Positions 40,517 to 49,889 of a stretch of 57,501 nucleotides of DNA are shown piece after piece (positions within the stretch are counted from its first letter, which is position 1; every line of letters begins with the position of its first letter). The stretch lies in assembly GCA_002753335.1 (NCBI GenBank), contig PEAD01000020.1, positions 1 to 57,501 of the forward strand, read 5' to 3'. The stretch is from Nitrospirae bacterium MYbin3. Lineage in GTDB: Bacteria > Nitrospirota > Thermodesulfovibrionia > Thermodesulfovibrionales > Dissulfurispiraceae. The notes beneath the pieces were generated by a model. That model ran no database searches and had not been told where the DNA came from. It saw only the letters and a list, made by a program, of their open reading frames with translations. Made by a program: the position numbers and the translations under genes.

Positions 40517-42433
40517 TCAGAAAGAGTTGTCATCATCCGCCTCAGTACGATATGATTTGAGCACTTCTGCCACTTCATGAACATACCTTGACCGCAATTT
40601 ATTCTGCGAGTTCCCATAAACCATTCTGAACCTGCTTGAGGTAAGGTAGAGTTCATCCTTTGCCCGTGTAACCGAAACATAAAACAATCGGCGCTCCTCC
40701 TCTATCCGGGAAGGGTCGTCCAGTGCCTTGGCAGCAGGGAAAACCCCTTCTTCAAGACCTACAACGAACACCACCGGAAATTCAAGACCCTTGGAGCTAT
40801 GCACCGTAAGCAGACGCACGACATTGCTGTCATCAATGTTGTCCTGTGCAGAAGCAAGAAGATTGTCTTCCATGAACTCAGAAAAAAGCTGCCCTTCACT
40901 TTCGACCTTCCTTAATACATTCAGCAGTTCGGACATATTTCCGATTCTGTCTTCAAAATCAGAATCGTAATACTCTTTTAAATAATTCTCGTATCCTATC
41001 TTCTCTATTATAGAGGCTAGCACCGTGTATGGCGAGGTATCAGCGATTTGCGTGCCGGCATACTCATTGATAACTTTTATGAAATTCTGCATATATATTC
41101 TCTGCTTGGGCCTGAAGCTGAAACTCTCGATGGTTTTTATCCAATCATTATCAAAACTGTTCTTTATTGCAGCAAGAGTTTTGGCTCCGATAAAGCGCGC
41201 AGGGGTATTGATTATCCTGTCGAACGCTGCCGAGTCCTTTGGGTTGATTACAAATCTGAGATATGCAAGCAAGTCCTTTATCTCTGCACGTTCATAAAAT
41301 GTGATGCTCCCCACAAGCTGATAAGGAATGCCTGATTTAAGAAACGCCATTTCAAATTCTCTGGACAAAAAGGTCATCCTCATGAGAACAGCTATGTCTT
41401 CATATCTGCAGCCGTTCTCTACTAATTCGCGTATCTTGCGCGCTATAAACTGCGTTTCTCCATAGGCGTCCTCACTCTCTCTAAAATGCACAACCCCGTC
41501 ATTTGTCTTGTCAGTGCGCAGTTTTACAAGCTTGCCGGCCCATTTGTTGTCGGTCTTGGCGAGTACTGCATTGGCTATCTCGAGTATCTTCTGGGTGGAG
41601 CGATAGTTAGTGTCTAGCTTTACGATCTTGGCCTTAAAATCATCCACAAAGTGAAGTATATTCTCTGGATACGCTCCCCGAAAGCCGTAAATGCTCTGCT
41701 GCGGATCGCCCACAACCGTCACCATACTTTTATCTTCGGCAAGGAGCGCAAACAGAGTATTCTGTATGGGATTAGTATCTTGGTATTCGTCTATCAGCAG
41801 AGCATCAAAATGAGATTTCCATTTAGCAAGGATTTTCCCGTCCCTATTCAGAATTTGGGTTGTTATGTAAATGATATCGTCGTAATCCAAGGCATTACTG
41901 CTGTTTAGAACACCTTGGTATTCCTTATAAACATTCGCTATGAGCCTGTCCGGAAAAGGCATACTGTTGATATAATCGTATATACTTTCTCTAAGGGTCT
42001 GCTTGGCAAGTGATATAACCCTTCTGACATGAGCAGCTTTGGTATCTTTCATACTGAATTTCTTTATCGCATCCTTGATGATTTTTGAAGTGTCGCTTTC
42101 GTCGTAAATAACAAAATTTTTGGTGTATCCCTGCCCTAGATGCTCAATTTCCTGGCGAAGTATCTTCACACAGAAAGAATGAAAGGTCGATATCCAGCGC
42201 GGACGCATATGCAGCATTTGCGAAACCCTCGAGAGCATCTCCTCGGCCGCTTTTTTAGTAAATGTTATGGCCAATATCCTGTTGGGATTTGTTTTGTGTT
42301 CCTGAACAAGATGTGCAATTTTATGGGTTATAACTTTTGTTTTTCCTGATCCGGCGCCTGCTATAACGAGCAATGGACCATCGTTGTGCAAAACAGCCTC
42401 TTTCTGATGAAGGTTGAGTGAATCAAGAATCAA
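40517..42433 (-). CDS. UvrD/Rep-family superfamily 1 DNA helicase
   Basis: The 638-residue helicase begins LNLHQKEAVLHNDGPLLVIA with Walker A GAGSGKT, then ITFTKKAAEEML, LIDEYQDTNPIQNTLFALLA, VVGDPQQSIYGFRGA, LDTNYRST, VRLLTVHSSKGLEFPVVFVV and LFYVSVTRAKDELYL. All SF1A motifs are present. The length is somewhat short, closer to Rep/PcrA-type enzymes. It moves 3' to 5' on DNA in repair or replication restart. Confidence 0.93.
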   Translation of the reverse strand: MILDSLNLHQKEAVLHNDGPLLVIAGAGSGKTKVITHKIAHLVQEHKTNPNRILAITFTKKAAEEMLSRVSQMLHMRPRWISTFHSFCVKILRQEIEHLGQGYTKNFVIYDESDTSKIIKDAIKKFSMKDTKAAHVRRVISLAKQTLRESIYDYINSMPFPDRLIANVYKEYQGVLNSSNALDYDDIIYITTQILNRDGKILAKWKSHFDALLIDEYQDTNPIQNTLFALLAEDKSMVTVVGDPQQSIYGFRGAYPENILHFVDDFKAKIVKLDTNYRSTQKILEIANAVLAKTDNKWAGKLVKLRTDKTNDGVVHFRESEDAYGETQFIARKIRELVENGCRYEDIAVLMRMTFLSREFEMAFLKSGIPYQLVGSITFYERAEIKDLLAYLRFVINPKDSAAFDRIINTPARFIGAKTLAAIKNSFDNDWIKTIESFSFRPKQRIYMQNFIKVINEYAGTQIADTSPYTVLASIIEKIGYENYLKEYYDSDFEDRIGNMSELLNVLRKVESEGQLFSEFMEDNLLASAQDNIDDSNVVRLLTVHSSKGLEFPVVFVVGLEEGVFPAAKALDDPSRIEEERRLFYVSVTRAKDELYLTSSRFRMVYGNSQNKLRSRYVHEVAEVLKSYRTEADDDNSF

Positions 42434-42482
42434 TGGGAACTATCCTCTCTCTCTAGATTTGCCTAAGAAATTCCACAGAAGC

Positions 42483-42890
42483 TTATTTTATTTTATCGCA
42501 TATGGTAGCAAACTGCTCAAGGTCAATAACCTTAGATCCGGCAAACTGCGCATCCAGTATTTCCGGAGATTCGCCGGCAGATTTGAGAAAGCCAACCAGC
42601 ATCTGACCGCGTCTTGGACTTTCCTCAATCTTGACTATATGCCGAAATCCACCACGCTGTTTTGCAAGATCTCGCAGGCTGCACACTATGAAAAAAGATG
42701 AGCCTACTGATGAGCCGATGGATTTTATCTTTATATCAAGAACAGAGGTTCTCTGACGCCGATCAATTTCGGTTATGACAATATCCATCTTTGAGTTGCC
42801 AAAGCGTTTGGAATCGGACCGAAAATTATCTGCAACACAAGGAGACGAAAATATAAATAAGAGCAGAATAAACCAACCAAAAATCTTCAT
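42483..42890 (-). CDS. Exported protein of unknown function
   Basis: From the ATG at 42890, with GGAGAG upstream, the protein has 135 residues. A signal peptide (KIFGWFILLLFIFSSPCVAD) is followed by a domain starting FGNSKMDIVITEIDRRQRTS with beta-strand-like sequence. I do not recognise the family. It is not obviously linked to the helicase or hemerythrin genes on either side. Confidence 0.65.
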   Translation of the reverse strand: MKIFGWFILLLFIFSSPCVADNFRSDSKRFGNSKMDIVITEIDRRQRTSVLDIKIKSIGSSVGSSFFIVCSLRDLAKQRGGFRHIVKIEESPRRGQMLVGFLKSAGESPEILDAQFAGSKVIDLEQFATICDKIK

Positions 42891-42996
42891 TGCTGTCTCT
42901 CCAGTATGCAACATTATTCTATTGTCTGAGAAACTTTTTAAGACGCTTTGCAGAAAGCTGAAGACCACATAGGCAAAATCTGAATAGGAACATTTC

Positions 42997-43410
42997 CTAT
43001 TCGTAATAGTTATCCATCTTGTCTTTCAAAAAAGAGCCCAACGCCTTGTCTGTATTGGCAACATGCCTAACAAGCCAGTGGGAAATTACCCCGGTAATCT
43101 CATATATAAGCGTAGACATGTCTCCCTTTTCGAAATGTTCCCTTAACGCCCCCAAGTTTTCTATAAATTCCTTATGCTCGCTCATGTGGGAGTCGTAATC
43201 TGGATACTTTAGCACCCGCATATACTTCTCTTCGAGAGAAAAATGCTTCCGCACATAATCATCTAGAAAAGCCAGGGCTTTGCTCACACGCTCCTGACCC
43301 TTGTATTCCTGAATGTCCATTGATATACCTTCGAACAGCATGAAAAGTTCTTGATGCTGAAGATCAATAACATCAACACCTACAGACAATGACGGAGTCC
43401 ATTTAAACAT
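42997..43410 (-). CDS. Bacteriohemerythrin
   Basis: From the ATG at 43410 the protein has 137 residues. The diiron ligands are visible: FKWTPSLSVGVDVIDLQHQE (first histidine), YVRKHFSLEEKYM (His and Glu), HMSEHKEFIENL, and HWLVRHVANTDKALG. It binds O2 and acts in oxygen storage, sensing or delivery. GGAAAGGA lies upstream of the start. Confidence 0.92.
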   Translation of the reverse strand: MFKWTPSLSVGVDVIDLQHQELFMLFEGISMDIQEYKGQERVSKALAFLDDYVRKHFSLEEKYMRVLKYPDYDSHMSEHKEFIENLGALREHFEKGDMSTLIYEITGVISHWLVRHVANTDKALGSFLKDKMDNYYE

Positions 43411-43486
43411 ACACTGTACATCCTTTCCTGTACCATACATTTTTTGAACGCATGTTACAAAGTAATATAATATCAAAGATTACTGG

Positions 43487-44263
43487 TTAAATTTTATCGT
43501 AATAACCAGGATACAGTTTTTTTGCACACTCAGGGCATATTCCGTGAGAAAATTCAGCCTCAGAATGGTCATGAATATATGTCTCCAGTTGATTCCAGTA
43601 GCCCTTGTCATCGCGTATTTTTTTACAGGTGCAGCATATTGGAATAAAACCGCTTAAAAGCTTTACTTTATCTAAAGCTGTTTTTAGTTCCCCAATAAGC
43701 TTTTCACGTTCCTCTTGAGCATTTTTTAGTTCACTTATGTCGGATATGACAAATCTTATAACACTCTTTCCATTCTCAGGATCTTCAATTGCCAAGCTTT
43801 CTATCAATGCATAGAAAAATACTCCGGTGCTTCTTCTCAGTTTAATTTCGTCACTGACACGTTTAGAGGATTCTAAAACTTTGCGCATATGAAAATAAAA
43901 CAGGTCCTGTGCATCAGGTGCTACAAAATGTGAAAATGGCTGGCCAATAATCTGTGAGCGGTCAAGTTCGAACTGACGGCATCCGGTGAGATTCGCCTCA
44001 CGTATTTTTGTGTTTTTATCCATAGTAAAATATCCAACCGGCGCTAACTCGAAAAGAGCACTATACTTATTGCGTGATTTTTCGAGCTCAATCTGCGTTT
44101 GTCTTAGCTCCTCATTTTGGAGTTCCAGCTCTATCTGGTGAACCGTTAGATCATGCATAACCTTCTCTGCATCAGCAGAATAAAAAGAAGGCATGGTTAG
44201 ACGTTTCTGCTCAAGAATCTGCTCCGCCTTTTTTCTAAGTTCGTTATACTTTTTATCTTTCAT
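43487..44263 (-). CDS. PAS-domain signalling protein with C-terminal cysteine motif
   Basis: The 258-residue soluble protein has a helical lead ([20 protein letters not shown]), a PAS domain (about 65-185, [20 protein letters not shown]), and a C-terminal region with CCTCKKIRDDKGYWNQLETY and HGICPECAKKLYP, a four-cysteine motif often found after PAS domains. It has no output domain. The helical lead closely resembles that of the kinase 4 bp upstream, so the two are probably paralogous in their N-terminal halves and may heterodimerise or compete. Confidence 0.85.
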   Translation of the reverse strand: MKDKKYNELRKKAEQILEQKRLTMPSFYSADAEKVMHDLTVHQIELELQNEELRQTQIELEKSRNKYSALFELAPVGYFTMDKNTKIREANLTGCRQFELDRSQIIGQPFSHFVAPDAQDLFYFHMRKVLESSKRVSDEIKLRRSTGVFFYALIESLAIEDPENGKSVIRFVISDISELKNAQEEREKLIGELKTALDKVKLLSGFIPICCTCKKIRDDKGYWNQLETYIHDHSEAEFSHGICPECAKKLYPGYYDKI

Positions 44264-44267
44264 TAAA

Positions 44268-46016
44268 TTACCGCTTCAACTGTTCCTTTGTGTGAATGTC
44301 AATAATCCTCATAAGTTCTTTTGCGGATATCGGTTTGGGCAGATAGTCATTCATTCCTGCTTCAAGACAGAGTTCCTTGTCACCTTTCATAGCTTGTGCT
44401 GTAAGGCCTATGATTCTGGCCATTGGATTCAGAATCTCTCCATTTGAGCGCCTTATCATCCTTGTTGTATCATAGCCATTCATACCCGGCATCTGAACGT
44501 CCATAAAAATAATATCGAAGTTGTCTTTTTTAAGAATCTTAATGGACTCTTCTCCACTCCAGGCCGATACTACTTTATGCCCTTGCCTCCGTAAAAGACT
44601 GACAATAACCGTCTGGTTAAGTTCATTGTCTTCGACCACAAGTATTTTAAGGCTCCTTCCTCCAGAGTTTTTTTTCAAGCTCTCGGTATTTACTGAACCA
44701 TCGTAAGCGGACTCGCTTATTGGTTGGCTCTCAAGAGGGAGTTCTACATTAAAAGTGCTTCCTGTTCCTATCGAACTCTCAACCCATATTTTGCCGCCCA
44801 TGAGTGAAACAAGTTTCTTTGAAATAGTTAGTCCTAATCCCGTGCCACCATATTTGCGAGTTATTGAACTGTCAGCTTGTGTGAACCTGTCAAATATAAT
44901 TTCATGATCAGAACTGTCTATCCCTATTCCTGTATCTTTTACAGAAAAAATAACATTGCATCCATGCTCAGTATCATTAGCTCTTGCACCACAGTTTACA
45001 CTGACTAAAATGCTCCCTTTGTGAGTGAACTTTATTGCATTTCCTATGAGATTGCCAATGACTTGTCTGATGCGCGCTGAGTCTCCAGAAAAAAAACGAG
45101 GCAGTTTCTCACTGAAGGTACTGCTAAGAGTTATGTTTTTTTTGAGCGCTTGTGGCATAAAAAGGTCTACTAATCCCTGAACAAGGCTGTGTAGGTCAAA
45201 CGAAACATTATATGTCAACACTCTCCCTGCCTCTATTCTCGAAAGATCAAGCACATCATTAATAATAGTCAGCAAAGATTCTGAAGCCTGTTTTACCATT
45301 TCGATATTCTCGCGCTGTTTTTTGTCTAATTGCGTATCAAGAGTAAGGTCAATCATTCCTAATATAGCGTTCATCGGAGTTCTAATCTCATGACTCATAT
45401 TGGCAAGAAAACCGCTTTTAGCCCTGTTGGCACTCTCTGCAGCATCTTTGGCCTTTTTTAGATCTTCTTCCATCTTCTTTCTTTCTGTAATATCTACCAA
45501 GATAAGTCTTAATGTATCTTTCTCTCCATTTTTTCCTTCGACAAATATGCTTTCAACCAATCCATTAAAATGCTCCCCCTTGTCATTCTTTATATTAAGC
45601 TCGCAGGTCTCTTTTAATTTTGAACCTATAACTTTGCGGCAATGGAAATAAAATGCATCCTGAGATTCAGGAGATATATAGTGAGTAAAGGAATGCCCTA
45701 TCAACTTTGAGCGTTCGGCAGCCAACAGTATGCATCCGGTAAGATTTACTTGAACTATTTTCCCATCAACATCAAGCGTAAAGTAGCCGACCGGAGCAAG
45801 TTCGTACAGATGGCTGTATTTGTTCTTCGATTCCTCAAGTTCTGCCTGAATCCTTCTCAACTCTTCGTTCTGCAGTTCAAGCTCTATCTGATGAACTGTA
45901 AGCTCATGAATTATTTTTTCGATATCTTTGCATTCAGGAATTTTGATTTTCTTATGCCCATGATTGATTAAATCCAATGCCTTTTGCCTGATTTCTCGGG
46001 TTTTAGAGTCGTCCAT
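44268..46016 (-). CDS. PAS-containing hybrid sensor histidine kinase
   Basis: The 582-residue cytosolic protein has a helical lead with [23 protein letters not shown] (about 65-185), HisKA with [20 protein letters not shown] (about 210-230), HATPase with [20 protein letters not shown] and [14 protein letters not shown], and a C-terminal receiver with [13 protein letters not shown] and [10 protein letters not shown]. The hybrid design implies a phosphorelay through a separate phosphotransfer protein not seen here. It lies 4 bp after the CheB-CheR gene. Confidence 0.92.
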   Translation of the reverse strand: MDDSKTREIRQKALDLINHGHKKIKIPECKDIEKIIHELTVHQIELELQNEELRRIQAELEESKNKYSHLYELAPVGYFTLDVDGKIVQVNLTGCILLAAERSKLIGHSFTHYISPESQDAFYFHCRKVIGSKLKETCELNIKNDKGEHFNGLVESIFVEGKNGEKDTLRLILVDITERKKMEEDLKKAKDAAESANRAKSGFLANMSHEIRTPMNAILGMIDLTLDTQLDKKQRENIEMVKQASESLLTIINDVLDLSRIEAGRVLTYNVSFDLHSLVQGLVDLFMPQALKKNITLSSTFSEKLPRFFSGDSARIRQVIGNLIGNAIKFTHKGSILVSVNCGARANDTEHGCNVIFSVKDTGIGIDSSDHEIIFDRFTQADSSITRKYGGTGLGLTISKKLVSLMGGKIWVESSIGTGSTFNVELPLESQPISESAYDGSVNTESLKKNSGGRSLKILVVEDNELNQTVIVSLLRRQGHKVVSAWSGEESIKILKKDNFDIIFMDVQMPGMNGYDTTRMIRRSNGEILNPMARIIGLTAQAMKGDKELCLEAGMNDYLPKPISAKELMRIIDIHTKEQLKR

Positions 46017-46020
46017 TGTT

Positions 46021-49000
46021 CTACCTAACAGTCCTCCGAATCTTCCTTTTTTTAGGCTGTGTCATATCTGACGCGGTTATCATCATTTTTTCTGTACTGT
46101 CTATCGTAAACACACATCCCTGAAACTCATTTTCGGAACCAAATACAGGGTAACCGCTTACAAGCAACTTCAGTTTGGATTTCCCTGATATCTCGGAATA
46201 CCTATAGTCAAAAAATGGTTTCCTATTCAGGCTCATATGCTTGTATGGAATTGTATTGTCATTAAGAAGGTTTCCCCTATTGTCAGTGATCCTCCATCCC
46301 GGAGCACTGAGGCCAAATTGGGCAAGAATCTCCTCATCCTTAGCAATAATATTTTCTGCGCTATTGTTCGCAAATACCAATGTACCGAAAGCATCAAGAA
46401 TTATCTTGCCCGTAGGACTTTTTTCGCATATAAGGCCTTTACTGCATACATTGCTCAAAAGGTTGTGTTTGACCTTAAGACGCTCCTCAAACCCTTTCCT
46501 CTCGGTTATATCTATGAAGGTTATAACAATCCCCGCTATCGCATTGTCTACCGTGCGATAAGGGTCTATCTTCATAAGAAAGTATTTATTGTTCCAGCTT
46601 TCTACCTCGGTCTCTTTAGATATAAGCGTTTTTGTTACACTTTCAATATCAGAAAAAAAATTGGGGTAGTGAATGTTGTGAGAAAAGTGCTGGATGGGTC
46701 TGCCCAGATCGCGATCCATAATGTTTACAATATCACTGATTGCCGGAGTAAACTTTCTTATGTTCATCTGCAAGTCAAGAAATAGCGTGCCTATATTGGT
46801 GTTTTTATACAAATTAATGATGTCATTATTCAGGTCTGTAAGCTCTTCAATTTTTTTCTGATATTCAGAGTTTACGGTGTACAGTTCCTCGTTTACAGAC
46901 TGCAGCTCTTCATTTGTTGATTGCAGTTCCTCGTTGGAAGCAATAAGCTCTTCATTTGTAGATTGCAGCTCTTCGTTGGAAGTCTCCATCTCTTCTATTG
47001 AGGCCTGCAGATTTTCTTTAGTGTACTGCAGAGCCTGCTCAAGATCGGCTATTCGCTGATCTCTTATCTCATCAACACCTATTCCGTCAGCTTCCTCACG
47101 TGATATGGATCGGGAAATATTTTCTTCAAACGTGAGAATAATAAAAAGTCTTTTGCTTTTTTCATCAATAACCGGATGGACTGTTATATTCACAAGATAT
47201 GTGCCGTCTTCATCTTTTATCTTCAGATCTTTATAAATGACATCACCTTTTTTCTTCAAAGCCTTATGAATCGCGGTATTAAGAGGCATAGCAAGCTCTT
47301 TTCGCACCATTTTAACGATGTTCAGGCTTGCCTTGCCTGTAGGAATCTTTATGTATCTGGCCAAATCTCCAAAGACATGCAAAAGTTCATGATTTTCGTC
47401 AATAATTACGCTAGGAGGTGCAAACCTTGCAACAAGAGACTGGTATGCAATATCAAGTGGGTCATCTATCTTGAGCATTCTGACAGGATATCCGGCATCA
47501 ATTTTATTAATTGCTCCGGAACCTTTCTTTACTGTTGGCATCACGAAATCATTCATAAGAGGAAGCTTCGAACCTATTTTGTCGCGGTAAACCTTCCACT
47601 TGCTGTCAACCACCGCAAAACTATTGTTCAGGTCCCCTAATGACTCACTGCTTCCTAGAAAAAGATAGCCGTTTCTGTTAAGTGCATAATGCAAAGAGTG
47701 GAGAACTTTTTTCTGCATTACAGGTTGAAAATAGATAAGCATATTTCTACAGCATGTCAGATCTATTTTTGAGAAGGGTGGGTCAGTAAGGATATTCTGC
47801 ACCGCAAAAATAACCATTCGTCTAATATTCTCATTAATCTGATATCCTCCATCTTTTTTAGTGAAATGGAGTTGAAGCCTCTCGTGGGATATATCGGATA
47901 TTATGCTCTCAGGGTATATTCCTGTGCCAGCATATTCCACTGCATCCTTGTCAAGATCTGTAGCAAATACCTTTACATCAAATCTTTTGTTTGAAGCATC
48001 CATATACTCTTTTAGCATTATTGCCAGAGAGTATGCCTCCTCCCCTGTGGAGCAGCCTACACTCCACACTCTGATAGGAGAGTTGCTGTTGCGACCTTCA
48101 AAAATATTTGGGATCACCTTTTGCGCTATGATTTGAAAAGCATCCTCATCTCTGAAAAACTTTGTGACGCCTATAAGCAAATCTTTATAAAGTATTCTAG
48201 CTTCGCTAGGAGACTGCGCAAGATGCACAACATAGTCTTCTATTCTGTTTATCTGATTTATACTTATTCGACGTTCGATTCTTCGCACAATGGTATTAGG
48301 CTTATAGAATGTAAAATCCACTCCTGTACGTTCACGCAATATGCCCAGAATCTTTGACAGATTATCTTCATCCTTGAGGATGAGTTCTTCGACTTTGTCA
48401 CCCTTATGAATGAACGGATGCTTGACATATTTAAGCAATTCATCAGACATTTTGTCCGGCGGCAAAACATAATCAAGCAGGCCGGTTGCCGCAGCACTCA
48501 TAGGCATTCCATCAAATTTGGCAGAATCAGCGTCCTGAGCCATAACCATACCACCAGCACCTTTTATAGCCCTGATTCCCAAAGTTCCATCGCTACCAGT
48601 ACCGGACAAAATTATACCGATAGCCCTGTCGCCCTGGTCTTCAGCAAGGGAACGGAAAAATATGTCTATGGGCAGATTAAGAAAGTGACCTTGCCCAGAT
48701 GGATTATTAAGATCCGTCAGATACAGTTTGCCATGAAAGATAGTGAGGTTTTTTTTGGGAGGGATAAGGTATGTGGTGTTAGCCTCAACCGGCATGCCGT
48801 CTTCGGCCCGGTAAACATTCATGGCTGTGTGCTTTGACAGCAACTCCACCATTAGGCTCTTGTAGTTCGGGGAGAGATGCTGAACTACCACGAATGCAAG
48901 GCCGCTGTCAGAAGGCATATTCCTAAAAAAACGTTCAAGCGCATCAAGCCCTCCAGCAGAAGCTCCTATTCCCACAATTGCTATAGGGACATCCCATGTG

Positions 49001-49074
49001 GCCTTGGTCTTAGTCTGTTTTTTGCCTCGCGTCTTAACAGGCTCCGAAATAATCTTCGTTTTTTTCTTAGCCAT
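46021..49074 (-). CDS. CheB-CheR-PAS fusion protein
   Basis: From the ATG at 49074, behind GGGGGAGG, the protein has 1017 residues. CheB methylesterase (about 30-215): [29 protein letters not shown] and [18 protein letters not shown]. CheR methyltransferase (about 235-490): [20 protein letters not shown] and [12 protein letters not shown]. Then a coiled coil built of S/TNEEL repeats (about 670-720), a PAS domain (about 735-860) and a second PAS-like domain. Fusions of this kind are signalling proteins outside the normal chemotaxis array. No histidine kinase is fused here, and the C-terminus is basic ([10 protein letters not shown]). It probably acts with the hybrid kinase downstream. Confidence 0.9.
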   Translation of the reverse strand: MAKKKTKIISEPVKTRGKKQTKTKATWDVPIAIVGIGASAGGLDALERFFRNMPSDSGLAFVVVQHLSPNYKSLMVELLSKHTAMNVYRAEDGMPVEANTTYLIPPKKNLTIFHGKLYLTDLNNPSGQGHFLNLPIDIFFRSLAEDQGDRAIGIILSGTGSDGTLGIRAIKGAGGMVMAQDADSAKFDGMPMSAAATGLLDYVLPPDKMSDELLKYVKHPFIHKGDKVEELILKDEDNLSKILGILRERTGVDFTFYKPNTIVRRIERRISINQINRIEDYVVHLAQSPSEARILYKDLLIGVTKFFRDEDAFQIIAQKVIPNIFEGRNSNSPIRVWSVGCSTGEEAYSLAIMLKEYMDASNKRFDVKVFATDLDKDAVEYAGTGIYPESIISDISHERLQLHFTKKDGGYQINENIRRMVIFAVQNILTDPPFSKIDLTCCRNMLIYFQPVMQKKVLHSLHYALNRNGYLFLGSSESLGDLNNSFAVVDSKWKVYRDKIGSKLPLMNDFVMPTVKKGSGAINKIDAGYPVRMLKIDDPLDIAYQSLVARFAPPSVIIDENHELLHVFGDLARYIKIPTGKASLNIVKMVRKELAMPLNTAIHKALKKKGDVIYKDLKIKDEDGTYLVNITVHPVIDEKSKRLFIILTFEENISRSISREEADGIGVDEIRDQRIADLEQALQYTKENLQASIEEMETSNEELQSTNEELIASNEELQSTNEELQSVNEELYTVNSEYQKKIEELTDLNNDIINLYKNTNIGTLFLDLQMNIRKFTPAISDIVNIMDRDLGRPIQHFSHNIHYPNFFSDIESVTKTLISKETEVESWNNKYFLMKIDPYRTVDNAIAGIVITFIDITERKGFEERLKVKHNLLSNVCSKGLICEKSPTGKIILDAFGTLVFANNSAENIIAKDEEILAQFGLSAPGWRITDNRGNLLNDNTIPYKHMSLNRKPFFDYRYSEISGKSKLKLLVSGYPVFGSENEFQGCVFTIDSTEKMMITASDMTQPKKRKIRRTVR
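46837..46980 (-). repeat. 144-bp near-identical coiled-coil segment, copy 1
   Basis: This segment, coding for the S/TNEEL coil, matches 51558-51701 in the other CheB-CheR gene with one difference, while flanking sequence diverges. The identity at the DNA level suggests recent gene conversion between the paralogues. Confidence 0.85.
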
Positions 49075-49164
49075 CTCATCCTCCCCCAACAGTTAGAAAT
49101 AATGCAATAAGGCGCGACCTATTTTATGTTTAATTAATATTAACGTTTAGGAAACTTACTGTAT

Positions 49165-49181
49165 ATAAGTAGATATACTTA
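49165..49181. promoter_or_regulatory. Shared 17-bp motif ATAAGTAGATATACTTA, copy 1
   Basis: The identical 17 bp recur at 56306-56322. Here they lie about 90 bp before the CheB-CheR gene start. The motif has dyad symmetry (TAAGT/ACTTA) and may be a common operator. Confidence 0.4.
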
Positions 49182-49227
49182 GAGGGTTTGACGCTTTGAA
49201 GCAGGCATTCGCATTGCTTACATCGAG

Positions 49228-49887
49228 TCACTGCTTCAGAGATACTATTCCTTTTTGTATAGCGAACATGACAAGCTCTGTTTTGCTATGAATGGATAGT
49301 TTGCGCATCATATTGGAGCGGTGTACTTCAACTGTACGTGTGCTGATGGAAAGCATCTTTGCTATTTTCGAACTGCTGAACCCTCGAGCAGCCATATGAA
49401 GAACTTCGCGTTCTCTTGCCGTCAAACTCGCAAATGGGTCGTTTGCCGATGAATCAACAGCTCTATTCATGTATAAGTTAAGCATCTCGGTTGTTAGTGG
49501 AGGCCCCAGATATTGATGCCCGGCAAGCACCTCATGAACAGCCTGAACCAATATACTTCCTGATGATCCCTTGAGAACATAGCCATTTGCCCCTTTTTTG
49601 AAAGCCTCAACTACGTAGGCTTCATTTTCATACATTGACAGGATTATGATCCGGATAGACTTAGAAAATTCTCTAACCCGTCGGGTTACCTCAATTCCGT
49701 TTATGTCTGGCATCTCTATATCCAAGACCAGAATGTCCGGACAGAGCTTCCTGGCCTCATCAACTGCCTGAAGTCCATTCTCGGCCTCACCTACAATTAC
49801 AAAGCCAGGTTCTCTTTCAAGAAGCGCCCTGACGCCCTGTCTTACGATGGAATGATCCTCAACAAGCACTATCGAAATTTTTTTCAT
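49228..49887 (-). CDS. NarL/LuxR-family response regulator
   Basis: The 219-residue protein has a receiver (ISIVLVEDHSIVRQGVRALL, Asp55 in LVLDIEMPDING, lysine in ANGYVLKG) and a LuxR-type helix-turn-helix (about 150-210) with LTAREREVLHMAARGFSSSK and STRTVEVHRSNMMRKL. It is 2 bp downstream of the large CheB-CheR-kinase gene, whose HisKA_3 kinase is the usual partner of such regulators, so they probably form a two-component pair. Confidence 0.94.
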   Translation of the reverse strand: MKKISIVLVEDHSIVRQGVRALLEREPGFVIVGEAENGLQAVDEARKLCPDILVLDIEMPDINGIEVTRRVREFSKSIRIIILSMYENEAYVVEAFKKGANGYVLKGSSGSILVQAVHEVLAGHQYLGPPLTTEMLNLYMNRAVDSSANDPFASLTAREREVLHMAARGFSSSKIAKMLSISTRTVEVHRSNMMRKLSIHSKTELVMFAIQKGIVSLKQ

Positions 49888-49889
49888 TA

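Noticed and set aside
40504-40680. N-terminal extension of the phosphoglycolate phosphatase
   Set aside because: Overlaps the helicase C-terminus in another phase and precedes the conserved HAD start; ATG 40503 chosen.
46877-47059. S/TNEEL coil as a tandem DNA repeat or CRISPR-like array
   Set aside because: The periodicity is that of heptad-like protein coil codons in a long ORF; spacers are not unique and there are no cas genes.
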